Positions 18,015 to 28,131 of a stretch of DNA of 64,000 bases are shown one piece after another. Below the pieces are notes generated by a model that saw only the letters and a list, made by a program, of their open reading frames with translations, did not search any database and had not been told where the DNA came from. The DNA lies in the NCBI GenBank assembly GCA_015493585.1, contig WGCW01000044.1:1-64000 (forward strand). The letters run 5' to 3'. Both the position numbers and the translations under genes were made by a program. The stretch's first letter is position 1. Each line of letters opens with the position of its first letter. The stretch comes from Acidobacteriota bacterium (GTDB taxonomy: Bacteria; Acidobacteriota; Thermoanaerobaculia; Thermoanaerobaculales; Sulfomarinibacteraceae).

Positions 18015-18793
18015 ACGAAGTCCTCCTCATCTGCGGGGATCTCCCCGTTGAGAAATGCCTGGACGTATGGATCTGGATTCTGCCGGAACTCGTCCGGCGA
18101 GCCCTCGGCGATGATGACCCCGTGACGAATCATCGCGAGGCGGTCCGCAATGCCAAACGCGAGGTTGAGATCGTGCGTGATCGTTACCGCCGTGACACCA
18201 AGCTGGTCGTGCATGTGCCTGATGACGCGGGCGATCGCCGCCGTATTGATCGGATCGAGCCCCGTGGTCGGCTCATCGAAGAGGAGGATCTCAGGTTTCA
18301 GAGCGATCGCCCTGGCGAATCCAACCCTCCGGCGCATGCCTCCTGAGAGCTCTGCTGGGAACTTGTCCTCGATCCCCTCCATACGCACGAGACTCAAGCA
18401 CTCGTGAACCCTGTCAGCAACCTCGTCCTCGGACCAGCGCGTGTGCCGGCGGATGGGGAAGGCGATATTGTCGAACACGTTCATCGAGTCAAAGAGCGCA
18501 CCCTCCTGGAAGCTCATTCCGATGTGTTTGCGGAGCTCGAGGCATTCGGAGGCCGGCGCGATCGTGATGTCGATGCCTTCGACGATGACGTTGCCTTCAT
18601 CCGGCTGGAGCAAGCCGATCAGGTGTTTGAGGAAGACGCTCTTCCCGGCGCCAGAGGCACCAAGGATGACGAGCGACTCTCCCGGATAGATGTCGAGATC
18701 GATGTCGCGCAGCACATGCTTCTCGCCGAACGATTTCTTCAACCCAATCACGCTGATGATCGGTTTCGGCGTTGTGGATGCCTGTACGGCCAT
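18011..18793 (-). CDS. MlaF-type ABC transporter ATP-binding protein
   Basis: Walker A GASGAGKS, signature LSGGMRRRVGFARA, Walker B EILLFDEPTTGLDP. Confidence 0.95.
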   Translation of the reverse strand: MAVQASTTPKPIISVIGLKKSFGEKHVLRDIDLDIYPGESLVILGASGAGKSVFLKHLIGLLQPDEGNVIVEGIDITIAPASECLELRKHIGMSFQEGALFDSMNVFDNIAFPIRRHTRWSEDEVADRVHECLSLVRMEGIEDKFPAELSGGMRRRVGFARAIALKPEILLFDEPTTGLDPINTAAIARVIRHMHDQLGVTAVTITHDLNLAFGIADRLAMIRHGVIIAEGSPDEFRQNPDPYVQAFLNGEIPADEEDFV

Positions 18794-18802
18794 CGTTCCC
18801 CC

Positions 18803-19573
18803 TTAGAACAGGATCTTGGTCAGGAAGAAATCTGACAAGAGAATCGAAAGCGAGCCCATGACGACGGCGTTGGTGGTCGACCGGCCCACCCCCTCCGCAC
18901 CCCCGCTCGTGTAGAACCCCTTCGTGCACCCGGTGACGGCCAGGATCAGGCCGAAGAATGCCGCCTTGATCAGGCCGGAGGTAACGTCGTTGACCTCCAG
19001 GTACTGGAACGTGCTGTGCCAGTACTGCACGGTATTGGCGTGGAAGAGACCGACGGCAACGAGCCATCCGCCAACGATGCCGATGGCGTCACCAACCAAC
19101 ACCAGGAGCGGGAGCATGAAAAAGCTCGCGCCGACCCGGGGGACGATCAGGTAGTGAATCGGCTCGGTCGCCATCGCGTAGAGGGCATCGACCTGTTCGG
19201 TGACACGCATCGTCCCCAGCTCGGCCGCAAGCGATGATCCGATTCTCCCGGCGACCATCAGGCCGACGAGCACCGGCCCAAGCTCGCGGGTCATCGACAG
19301 GGCGACGACCGAACCGACAAACCCTTCGGCATGGAAGCGTTCGAATCCCCGGTACGTCTGCAGGGCGAGGACCATCCCCGTGAACATCGTCGTCAGGAAG
19401 ATGACGGGAATGGAGTCATATCCAACACGGACCATCTGCCGGAGCCACTCGGCAAAATCGAACGGCCGCCGCACCGACCACAGGAGTGTTTGGGCCAGGA
19501 TATTGAAAAAACGCCCGATCTCCTCGAGGACGTCGATGAACCAGCGTCCTAGGCTGTCCAGCCATCCCATCAT
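18803..19573 (-). CDS. MlaE-family ABC transporter permease
   Basis: Start moved to MMGWLDSLGRWF; GPVLVGLMVAGRIGSSLAAELGTMRVTEQVDALYAM motif. Confidence 0.95.
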   Translation of the reverse strand: MMGWLDSLGRWFIDVLEEIGRFFNILAQTLLWSVRRPFDFAEWLRQMVRVGYDSIPVIFLTTMFTGMVLALQTYRGFERFHAEGFVGSVVALSMTRELGPVLVGLMVAGRIGSSLAAELGTMRVTEQVDALYAMATEPIHYLIVPRVGASFFMLPLLVLVGDAIGIVGGWLVAVGLFHANTVQYWHSTFQYLEVNDVTSGLIKAAFFGLILAVTGCTKGFYTSGGAEGVGRSTTNAVVMGSLSILLSDFFLTKILF

Positions 19574-19589
19574 CGTGCTGTTCTCCCGT

Positions 19590-20975
19590 TCACCACGGTT
19601 CTCCCTCGCTCTCCTGCGGCATCGCAGCGTTTTCGAAACGCGTGTACTCGTGCTGAAAGACCAGGTCGATCTCACCGATCGGACCGTTGCGCTGTTTGGC
19701 AATGATCAACTGGGCCAAGCGCCGTTGCTCGACGTCCTGATCGTAGACCGACGGCCGGACGATGAACATCACGACGTCCGCATCCTGCTCGATGCTCCCG
19801 GATTCCCTGAGGTCAGAGAGTTGCGGCCGATGGTCGCCACCGCGCCGGTCGGGCTGGCGGGAAAGCTGTGAGAGCACCAGCAGCGGAACGTCGAGCTCTT
19901 TGGCTACCGCCTTAAGCCCCCGTGAAATGGAGGAGACTTCTTCGTTCCGGTTCGAGAATCTGCCGCCGGCTGACATCAACTGAAGGTAGTCAACCATCAC
20001 GAGGTCGAGCCCCCGCTCCATCTTCAGACGTCTGGCCTTTGCGGAAAGCTCGAGCACGGTGATCCCCGGCGTGTCGTCGATCCAGATGTTCGCCTCTTCC
20101 AGCGCCTGGGCGGCCATCACCAGCTTCGTCCAGTCAGCCTTGGCCAGGTATCCCGAGGTAATCCGCTTCTGATCGACCCTGGCCTCCGCGGCGAGCATCC
20201 GCCGCACCAGCTGGTCCGCCGACATCTCAAGGGAGAAGATCGCTACCTTCTGCTTTCCCTTGAGCGCCGCGTGTGTACAGATGTTGACGCCGAGCGACGT
20301 CTTGCCCATCGACGGCCGGGCCGCCAGGATGATCAAATCCTTCTTTTGCAGCCCCGAGGTCAGCTCGTTGACACGTTGAAAGCCGGTATCGAGGCCGGTC
20401 AGGGTCGAGTGGGTGTCCCGAGCCTCCTTGAGCATCTGGATTTCACGCTGCGTCAATTCCCGGATAGGGACGAGACCGCCAGCCAGCGTATCTTCGGCAA
20501 TCTGGTAGACCTCACGCTGAGCCGACTCAACGGCATCCTTTGCCTCCCCCTGATCGAGCGTACAGGTGGTCAGGATCTTCTGAGCTGCCGTAATCAACCG
20601 GCGTTTGACCGCCTTGTCGTGGACGATGCCGGCGTAATGCCGGACGTTCGCCACATCCGGCAAGGCATCGACCAGCGAGGAGAGGTACGAGACGCCGCCG
20701 GCACGTTCGATCGTCCCCTCTTCCCTCATGAAATTGGTCACCGTCAAGAGATCGGCGCTCTGGCTGCGTTGATGCAACGTTTGGCACGCTTCGTAGACGA
20801 GCCGGTGACTGTCGAGGTAAAACTCGTCCACTCGAAGCACTTCAAGGATGCTCAGCAACGCACCCGGATCCAGCAAAATGGCGCCGAGCACCGCCCGTTC
20901 CGCCTCCGGGTCGTGGGGAAGACGGGATACCTCAGTCTCTGGTGGAAGATGCGCCGGTGGAGCGATGACGTTCAT
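19590..20975 (-). CDS. dnaB: replicative DNA helicase
   Basis: PHDPEAERAVLGAILLD; Walker A ARPSMGKTSL; DYLQLM; start moved to MNVIAPPAHLPPE. Confidence 0.97.
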   Translation of the reverse strand: MNVIAPPAHLPPETEVSRLPHDPEAERAVLGAILLDPGALLSILEVLRVDEFYLDSHRLVYEACQTLHQRSQSADLLTVTNFMREEGTIERAGGVSYLSSLVDALPDVANVRHYAGIVHDKAVKRRLITAAQKILTTCTLDQGEAKDAVESAQREVYQIAEDTLAGGLVPIRELTQREIQMLKEARDTHSTLTGLDTGFQRVNELTSGLQKKDLIILAARPSMGKTSLGVNICTHAALKGKQKVAIFSLEMSADQLVRRMLAAEARVDQKRITSGYLAKADWTKLVMAAQALEEANIWIDDTPGITVLELSAKARRLKMERGLDLVMVDYLQLMSAGGRFSNRNEEVSSISRGLKAVAKELDVPLLVLSQLSRQPDRRGGDHRPQLSDLRESGSIEQDADVVMFIVRPSVYDQDVEQRRLAQLIIAKQRNGPIGEIDLVFQHEYTRFENAAMPQESEGEPW

Positions 20976-22078
20976 AGGCGACTCATTGTACCATCCGGCC
21001 CCCGGTCCATTGACGCGTGCTGGAGCCGGAAAATGACCCGGTGCAGCTCCTCGATCGACACACGTTGATCGGGGATGACCCCATCCGTCGTCGGCAACAC
21101 CCATGCGACACCGCCGGCATCAGCCTTCTTGTCGCGTGCGACAAGCTCAACGAGGCTGTCCGGATCGAGATCATCGAGCGGCGGAAGGGGACCGGCAGCG
21201 TCGAGTGCTCGTGCGAGCCTCCGCCAAGCCTCGTCCGTCATCAGGCCACGTTCGAGCGCCAGGAGCGCGGCTGCCCGGATCCCCCAGGCAACGGCCTCAC
21301 CGTGGAGGAACCGCCGGTATCCCGTGGCGGTTTCCAGCGCGTGGCCAAGGGTATGCCCGAGGTTGAGGACGCGCCGCAGCCCCCGTTCCCGTTCATCCTC
21401 CCCGACCACGCGAGCTTTGACGCGAACGGCCCGGGCAATCATCCGTTCCCACTGGAGCGCGTCAGCCCGTGCGAACGGCCCCCGTGGCATCAGGTCCAAC
21501 ATCTCGTGATCACCGATCCATGCGGTCTTGACCGCTTCGGCCAATCCGGCGCGGAGCTCACGTGGGGGGAGCGTTTCCAGCGTGTTGACATCGGCGACGA
21601 CGAGGCTGGGCGCCCAGAACGCCCCGATGAGGTTCTTGCCCGCGTCGAGGTTGATCCCCGTCTTGCCCCCGACCGAGGCGTCGATCATCGCCAGGAGCGT
21701 TGTTGGGACCGCAATCCAGCGAATGCCCCGCAGATAGACGGCGGCGGCAAACCCGGCGAGATCTGTTGTCACACCGCCGCCAACCGCCATCACCGTGTCG
21801 CGCCGCTGCCAGCCGAGTGAGAGCAACCACCGGCAGATCGCTTCGACCTGCGGCCATCTCTTGAAACGTTCCCCATCGGGCAGCTCGTAGATGCCAACGG
21901 CTCCCAACGAGGCCGCCGCTCGCCGGCCCCACAACGGTGCCACCGTTGTGTTCGAGATTGCTGCGATCCTCATCTCCCCGTCCACGGAACGTACCAGCTC
22001 TGGCAGGGCCTGCAGGAGATCGAAACCGATCCGCACCTCGTAGTGTCCTCGTTCCCCGGTGACGGTGATGCGTTCCAT
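20972..22078 (-). CDS. aroB: 3-dehydroquinate synthase
   Basis: GGGVTTDLAGFAAAVYLRGI, PTTLLAMIDASVGGKTGINLDAGKNLIGAF, GLAEAVKTAWIGD, LNLGHTLGHALE. Confidence 0.97.
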   Translation of the reverse strand: MERITVTGERGHYEVRIGFDLLQALPELVRSVDGEMRIAAISNTTVAPLWGRRAAASLGAVGIYELPDGERFKRWPQVEAICRWLLSLGWQRRDTVMAVGGGVTTDLAGFAAAVYLRGIRWIAVPTTLLAMIDASVGGKTGINLDAGKNLIGAFWAPSLVVADVNTLETLPPRELRAGLAEAVKTAWIGDHEMLDLMPRGPFARADALQWERMIARAVRVKARVVGEDERERGLRRVLNLGHTLGHALETATGYRRFLHGEAVAWGIRAAALLALERGLMTDEAWRRLARALDAAGPLPPLDDLDPDSLVELVARDKKADAGGVAWVLPTTDGVIPDQRVSIEELHRVIFRLQHASMDRGPDGTMSRL

Positions 22079-22120
22079 GCGCTCATCCTACCCCAGCGGC
22101 TCAAGCGGGTGGCGTATGCC

Positions 22121-22146
22121 AAAAAAACGGGGCCCGAAGGCCCCGG
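22121..22146 (-). terminator. Rho-independent terminator
   Basis: Minus strand CCGGGGCC-TTCG-GGCCCCGTTTTTTT directly downstream of the aroB-to-receptor gap; strong GC stem plus T7. Confidence 0.85.
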
Positions 22147-22166
22147 TAGATGCGTTGGGAAAGTCT

Positions 22167-25037
22167 CTAGAACCGGATCTTTGCGGCGATTTGGAACTGC
22201 CGGGGGCTGCCCGAGTGGTTGAGCTTGCCGAAGTAGGGATCCAGGTAGGTGTTCGTCGCCGGGTTGTGGTTCCACCATTCGTAGCGGACCAGCTGGGTGT
22301 TCGTTGTATACCAGTTCTCGCTGTCGAACACGTTGAACATTTCGAAGATCAGTTGGAGCTCGTAGTCTCCAGCCAGCTTGAAGTTCTTGGTCAGGCGCAT
22401 GTCGACGTTGTGGAACCACGGCTGCCGGAAAGTGTTCCGGCGGTAGTGCTTGTACACACCGGGAGCGATCTCCCAGGTGGCACGGTCACGGTAGTACCCG
22501 TCCTTGTTGAGATCCCGGCCGTCCGTTGCGGTGAACGGAAATCCCGAGCGGATCCGCACGATCGTCGAGAAGATAAAACCGTAGGGCAGTTGGAAGGTAG
22601 CCGAAGCGACGAAGCGGTGCTTGACGTCAAAGTTGGACGGACCCCAATCGGCACCGATGTTGTACTGATCCTCGGCGAGGCCAGAGCTCGACGACGAGAC
22701 CGAACGCTCATTCGAGTCCTCATCGCGGGAACGTGAGTAGGTGTAGGAGGCGTTGAGCATCCAGCCGTTGGAGAACCGCTTGTTGGCCTTGATAATGATC
22801 GCCTTGTAGTTGGCCTTCGCGTCGGACTTGAACATCAGGATTTTCGTGAAGTCTGGGTAGTTGGGGTGCGCGTACGACGAAATGTACGTCGGACGCCCGT
22901 CGATCGTTGTCCCACCGTCCGGAGCGATGTTCTGGTCCTGCTTGCGTTCGAGCTTCCGCGTCTTCGAGTAGACGAGATCGACGCCGAGTGAAAAGTCCGG
23001 AGCGACTTCGGCCTCATACCCTAGCGATGCGCGCCAGGTCTCTGGATTTTCAAAGTTCGGGTCGTAGACGAAGATGGAGGGCCTGGACACGGGCAGATCG
23101 CCGAGCGAACCAAACCGGTTCGGCCACTGGGGACACTCGTCATAACGGCAGTTGAGATCGGCCCGGACGACCCGGACGCCGTTCGTCAGCATAGCGTTGG
23201 CATCGAGCAGGGTCGGGACGTTGTCGTAGAACATGCCAATACCGCCGCGCAGGACCTGCTTCCCATCGCCATTGATATCCCACGCAAACCCCGCACGCGG
23301 CGCGATGTTATTCGTATCGTCGGGGATCTGGCCGGTCAGCGGGAAGTTCGGATTGGTTTCCTTCGGATCCGGATGATCCTCGAGATCGTAGCGGACACCG
23401 TAAGTCAGAGTCACATTTGGCGTTACCTGCCACTCGTCCTGCACGTACGCCCCGTAGTACTTCGTGTTGAACTCGACGGTGCCGTTGTACGGCGAAAACG
23501 CCTGTGTGTACCGGTAGACGTTGTCGTTAAAGAAATCGTTCCAAGAACGGAAGTAGTACTGTCCGCCCCCGAAGCGGAAGAAGCCGTCATCGTACCTGAC
23601 GAAGTTGTAGTTGATCCCGGCTTTCAATGTGTGTTGGCCAACGTAGTAGGTGAAGTTGTCCTTGATCTGCGTCCGGTTCTCATTCAGGTAGTTCGGGAGG
23701 AAGTTGTTCTGTCCGAACGTAGCATCGTAATGGCTCCCAATCCGGACCTCCGGGATTGACGTTACGTTGGCCTCGCGCGGCCGCTTCTCCCACGCGTACT
23801 GAACGATCAGCTCGTTGAACGTGTTGTCACCAAGAACCGAGTTGAGGTTGGCAACGGCGGAGTTGAAGAAGTTTCTCTCGTATCCGTTGTTCGACCAGCC
23901 GGACGTGTCATAGTTGTTCGTCAGGTTCTCGCCATCCTCGTAGTTGTAGTTGTCCCGGAAGGTCAACAGGTGATTGTTGCTGATCTGCCAATCGAGCTTG
24001 ATGAGGATGGCGTCAGCATCATTCGTCTGTTTGACGTTGCCGATTTCCTTCGAATAGTTGAGCCCGGTCAGGGCTTCCCAGTCCGCGACGCGCCCGGACG
24101 GGAAATGCCGGAAATAGCGCAGGGTTGGCTGATCGAGCCGCTGGCCGTCATAGGAAAAGAAGTAGTGCAGCTTGTCCTTGATGATCGGGCCGCCGACGGC
24201 CGCACCGAACTGACGCCGGACGAAGTTGGACCCGCCCCGGTGGTCGGCGTAATCACCGACGAAGCTCTCGGGCCGGTAGTAGAAGAACGCCTCGCCCTTG
24301 AGCTGGTTGGTTCCAGACTTCGTGATCGCGTTGATGACGCCGCCCGATGCGTTGTACTGCACACTGTAGGCCGACGACACGACCTGGAACTCCTTGATCG
24401 CCGCCTGAGAAAACGTGAATGGGGGACGGGTGCCACCGCGCTCCTCGCCGAAGAACGACGACTGATCATTGGCGCCGTCAACGTTGAACGAGTTGTGAAT
24501 ACCTTTGGCGCCCTCGATGTGGGTTCTTCCAACACTGTCGGGAACCGCCGCCGGAGTCAGGGCGATGAAGTCGAGGAAATTACGGCCGTTGAGGGGCAAA
24601 TTCTCGATCTGGTTACTTGTCACGGTTGACGTAATATTGGCGCTCGATGTGTCAACGACGGGCGCCTGGGCCGTGACAACGATCTCCTCCTTGACGGAGG
24701 AAATCTTGAGCTTGAAATCGATGCTGACCGCAGATCCGAGGGATACGGCCACACCCTTCTTGATCTCGGACTTGAAGCCGTTCATGTCGACCCGGATGTC
24801 GTAGGTCCCGGATGGCAGGAAGTCCAGCCGGTACAGGCCATCTTTGCTGGTGACCGTCCGCCGGAAAAAGCCGGTCGCTTCATTGGTTGCCGTCACGGTT
24901 GCGCCCGGGAGCGCCCCTCCATTCGGATCCGTCACCAGCCCTTGCAACTGGCCGGTCGCGGAGTTGGACTGGGCATGACCCGCCAACGGGACCAGCACAA
25001 ATGCAACGGCAATCAGCCACACAAGACTCCTCTTCAT
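22167..25037 (-). CDS. Oar-like TonB-dependent receptor with carboxypeptidase-regulatory-like N-terminal domain
   Basis: Signal peptide MKRSLVWLIAVAFVLVPLAGHA; GLVTDPNGGALPGATVTATNEATG; plug/barrel sequence; terminal ...IAAKIRF. Confidence 0.92.
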   Translation of the reverse strand: MKRSLVWLIAVAFVLVPLAGHAQSNSATGQLQGLVTDPNGGALPGATVTATNEATGFFRRTVTSKDGLYRLDFLPSGTYDIRVDMNGFKSEIKKGVAVSLGSAVSIDFKLKISSVKEEIVVTAQAPVVDTSSANITSTVTSNQIENLPLNGRNFLDFIALTPAAVPDSVGRTHIEGAKGIHNSFNVDGANDQSSFFGEERGGTRPPFTFSQAAIKEFQVVSSAYSVQYNASGGVINAITKSGTNQLKGEAFFYYRPESFVGDYADHRGGSNFVRRQFGAAVGGPIIKDKLHYFFSYDGQRLDQPTLRYFRHFPSGRVADWEALTGLNYSKEIGNVKQTNDADAILIKLDWQISNNHLLTFRDNYNYEDGENLTNNYDTSGWSNNGYERNFFNSAVANLNSVLGDNTFNELIVQYAWEKRPREANVTSIPEVRIGSHYDATFGQNNFLPNYLNENRTQIKDNFTYYVGQHTLKAGINYNFVRYDDGFFRFGGGQYYFRSWNDFFNDNVYRYTQAFSPYNGTVEFNTKYYGAYVQDEWQVTPNVTLTYGVRYDLEDHPDPKETNPNFPLTGQIPDDTNNIAPRAGFAWDINGDGKQVLRGGIGMFYDNVPTLLDANAMLTNGVRVVRADLNCRYDECPQWPNRFGSLGDLPVSRPSIFVYDPNFENPETWRASLGYEAEVAPDFSLGVDLVYSKTRKLERKQDQNIAPDGGTTIDGRPTYISSYAHPNYPDFTKILMFKSDAKANYKAIIIKANKRFSNGWMLNASYTYSRSRDEDSNERSVSSSSSGLAEDQYNIGADWGPSNFDVKHRFVASATFQLPYGFIFSTIVRIRSGFPFTATDGRDLNKDGYYRDRATWEIAPGVYKHYRRNTFRQPWFHNVDMRLTKNFKLAGDYELQLIFEMFNVFDSENWYTTNTQLVRYEWWNHNPATNTYLDPYFGKLNHSGSPRQFQIAAKIRF

Positions 25038-25129
25038 ATGAAACATCCTTCTTCCTCCTCCCTTGGGGAATTCCAGAATCGATTTACCGTCTCAAGCTCC
25101 GTCCGATGATGTCGTCCCACGGGCATACT

Positions 25130-25642
25130 TTAGCGGCGATCGAGGCGGTTGACAAGGGGTGCGCGTGCCCCGGGAGAATCTTCTGGGCGCCAGGTCATAA
25201 TCAGCGCGTCCTCACCGTCCCCGTAGTACCCGGGGCGACGCCCAACCTCCTGGAAATGGAGCTCTTGATACAGCGCAATCGCACCGGTATTGGAGACTCG
25301 CACCTCAAGCGTGACGCTTTCACCGGCAAACACTTCTGCATGCCTCTTGGCAAGTTCAATCAGAAACGCTGCGAGACCCCTGCGCCGGAATTCGGGCCGT
25401 GTCGCGATTTTGAGGATGTGGAGATCGAGGTATTGCCACGCGGCGAGTAGATAGGCGAGAATCTCTCCCCCCTCGCTGGTGAGCACGCGGTGAAAGCGGC
25501 CCGGCGCATAGACCTCGGCCAAGAGAAGGTGGCCGGGCCAGGGATCCGAAAAACAGATCTGTTCGAGCCGTTCCAGCGTGCGAACATCACCGGGTGCTGG
25601 AGCCCGCACGGAGAACCGGGGTGTGGGCTGCCTCTCAGCCAC
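25130..25642 (-). CDS. rimI: ribosomal-protein-alanine N-acetyltransferase (GNAT)
   Basis: GTG start at 25642; LHILKIATRPEFRRRGLAAFLIELAKRHA...LEVRVSNTGAIALYQELHFQEVGRRPGYYGDGEDALIM. Confidence 0.9.
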   Translation of the reverse strand: MAERQPTPRFSVRAPAPGDVRTLERLEQICFSDPWPGHLLLAEVYAPGRFHRVLTSEGGEILAYLLAAWQYLDLHILKIATRPEFRRRGLAAFLIELAKRHAEVFAGESVTLEVRVSNTGAIALYQELHFQEVGRRPGYYGDGEDALIMTWRPEDSPGARAPLVNRLDRR

Positions 25643-26261
25643 GCGGACCTCCCGCAACCGGGGGGCCCTCCACGTACCACGGTTCTGCCGGCTGGCCCGG
25701 TGCATCGCGGGCGCGCAACCGCAGGAGCGCCTCGGCGCTCGAAAGGGGGGCTTCCCCCCGGCGTGCGGGTCCAAGATCAACATCGGGTGGCGCCAGCCAG
25801 GGACCGTACGCCGCTGCATCCTGAACCTTCATGATTGTGACCGGAGCATCAGGGATGGGGACCCCATCGAGACCAAGGTGCATAGGACGCGCATAGATTT
25901 CACCTCTGCGTCCCGGCATGGCCGTCCACACCGTTTTGCCTGTCATGGTCCGCGCGGCCTGCACACTGAGGCTGTCGTAGGCTGTTACTGCGATGCCGGC
26001 CGCCGTGGCCAGACCGAAAGCCGTCGCAAGCCCCGCCCGGATTCCGGTGAATGAGCCGGGGCCGCGGCTGACAACGACACTATCGAGGGCGTCCGGATCC
26101 AGACCTGCATCCTCGAAGAGCAGGTCTACGGCAGCTATCAGGAGCGCTGAACGTGGCGCTCCACCCGCAAGCCGGACGAAGGATGGTGCTGGCCACTGAC
26201 CGGCGATCAGGGCAACCTCCAACGTCGGGCTACACGTGAAAAGAGCGAGCACCACCGGCAT
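25635..26261 (-). CDS. tsaB: tRNA threonylcarbamoyladenosine biosynthesis protein TsaB
   Basis: DSVVVSRGPGSFTGIRAGLATAFGLATAAGI motif; adjacent to rimI. Confidence 0.92.
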   Translation of the reverse strand: MPVVLALFTCSPTLEVALIAGQWPAPSFVRLAGGAPRSALLIAAVDLLFEDAGLDPDALDSVVVSRGPGSFTGIRAGLATAFGLATAAGIAVTAYDSLSVQAARTMTGKTVWTAMPGRRGEIYARPMHLGLDGVPIPDAPVTIMKVQDAAAYGPWLAPPDVDLGPARRGEAPLSSAEALLRLRARDAPGQPAEPWYVEGPPVAGGPRG

Positions 26262-26304
26262 GTCTGGAGTGTATCAAAGGCACCCGACCGGCGCCTCACT
26301 GGTG

Positions 26305-28131
26305 CTAGCTCGAGGCCTCGGCCTCGGGGATGTGGAGCACGTCCCCCGGGTGGATTCGGGAGGTCCGAAGTTTGTTGGCATGACGGAGCGCCCGGACAGT
26401 CGTCCGGAAGCGGCGGGCGATCTCGAAAAGTGTGTCTCCGCGGTGGACCGTGTACACGTTCCCGGATGATGTGGCGGTCGCAACGCGGCGTACACGCGTA
26501 TGGCGGGACCGGAAACGTGTCGGAATGACGAGACGTTGACGGGGATGAATCAGCGAGCGGCGGCTCAGCCGATTGGCGGCACGCAGCCGGCTGACGGGCA
26601 CGTCAAAGGCGCGAGCAATGTCCCACAGGGTGTCGTGCGCCTGAACGACGTAGATCTTTTCGCCGGGCCGCACCCGGATCTTCCGGCGTGAACGAGCTGC
26701 CGTGCGCCGCGTGAAGAGACCGAGCCGGGGCACGATGAGGTTCTGACCAGGGTGAATGAGATTTCGCCTCAGGCCGTTAGCTTGGCGGATCGAAGCGACG
26801 GTGGAGCCGTACCGTCTGGCGATCGTATACAGCGAATCGCCGCGGACCACCGTATGGATGAGCCGTGGAGCCCACCGCTTTCTCGGGACGGAGTGCAGCA
26901 GCGCCTCTGCCTTGGCGCGCATGCCACGTGGGAGACGCAGCCGGGTGACCTGACGGGCCGGCGTCAGGTCGCGCCGAATGGCCGGATTGAGTTTGCGGAG
27001 CTCGTCGAGCGGGATATGGAGTCGCGATGAGAGGAACTGGAGATCGACGGCGTCGGGAACGTCAATCGTGTCAAAGGCCCATGGTGCGGACGCTGGGGGA
27101 GCCAGGCCAAACCGGGCCGGGTCCTTCGCAACGATGACGGACGCGATGAACGCGGGGACGTAGTTCCGCGTTTCCCGTGGGAGATACCGGCGAATCTTCC
27201 AGAAGTCGGTGCTGTGGGCCCTCCGGATCGCGCGCCGCACGTTCCCGGCCCCGGAGTTGTAGGCCGCCAGCGCCAGGTACCAGTCGCCGAACTGGCTATA
27301 CAGATCGGACAAGTGGGCGATCGCCGCGTCCGTAGAGCGCTCGGGGTCCCGCCGCTCGTCGATCAGCGGAGAAACGCGCAGGCCGTAGAGCCGCCCCGTC
27401 GAGGCGATGAACTGCCACATCCCTGTGGCCCGGGCGTGAGATCTCGCGACCGGCGAGAAAGCTGATTCGATCAACGGAAGATAGGCGAGATCCTGCGGAA
27501 GGCCGGCCGCCTTCAATCGGGCACGGATCATCGGGAGGTACGCAGCACCCCGCTGGAGGCCCTTTACGATCCTCGAACGGTACTCGTTGGGATCGGTGAA
27601 CATGTCGAGGTAATGCTGAACCGCGGGATTGATGACCAGCGGAAGGTCGCTCGAGGGCAGTGTCTCAGCACGGTTGGACGGCACCGGCGACGCGATGTCG
27701 GGGAGATCCGCCTGAATGATCTTCGCCATGCCGCCCGAGTCATCCGCCGTTTCGCTGTCCGGACGGCTCTCGAGCTGATCATCCAACGATGCAGATTCTT
27801 CCAAAACCTGCGCGGCATACGTCATGTAGCGGGGGTTGACGGGATACCCGGCGGGAGGCTGAAAAATAACGGCCAGCGCCTGGTCGCTTGACGCCAGCGC
27901 GCAGGTGGTATCACCGGCTGCCGCGGCGCGGCGAGCCGCAGCGAGGAGCTGCTCGCACCGGCTCCGCGCACTGGCCTCCCACGTTGAGAACGTCTGGCGG
28001 GCCGGAGCTGCCGGGTGCGCGGCACCCCGCCGTTGTACGGGCTTCACCGATGTGCAGGCCCAGGAGATGATGAGACCGGCGGCGATGAGGCCCAACGGCC
28101 GCCAACGCCGGAGCTGGACCGGAAATCTCAC
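26305..28131 (-). CDS. membrane-bound lytic murein transglycosylase with three LysM domains (MltD-like)
   Basis: IESAFSPVARSHARATGMWQFIASTGRLYGL (SLT catalytic Glu), ALAAYNSGAGNVRRAI, three LysM repeats. Confidence 0.93.
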   Translation of the reverse strand: MRFPVQLRRWRPLGLIAAGLIISWACTSVKPVQRRGAAHPAAPARQTFSTWEASARSRCEQLLAAARRAAAAGDTTCALASSDQALAVIFQPPAGYPVNPRYMTYAAQVLEESASLDDQLESRPDSETADDSGGMAKIIQADLPDIASPVPSNRAETLPSSDLPLVINPAVQHYLDMFTDPNEYRSRIVKGLQRGAAYLPMIRARLKAAGLPQDLAYLPLIESAFSPVARSHARATGMWQFIASTGRLYGLRVSPLIDERRDPERSTDAAIAHLSDLYSQFGDWYLALAAYNSGAGNVRRAIRRAHSTDFWKIRRYLPRETRNYVPAFIASVIVAKDPARFGLAPPASAPWAFDTIDVPDAVDLQFLSSRLHIPLDELRKLNPAIRRDLTPARQVTRLRLPRGMRAKAEALLHSVPRKRWAPRLIHTVVRGDSLYTIARRYGSTVASIRQANGLRRNLIHPGQNLIVPRLGLFTRRTAARSRRKIRVRPGEKIYVVQAHDTLWDIARAFDVPVSRLRAANRLSRRSLIHPRQRLVIPTRFRSRHTRVRRVATATSSGNVYTVHRGDTLFEIARRFRTTVRALRHANKLRTSRIHPGDVLHIPEAEASS

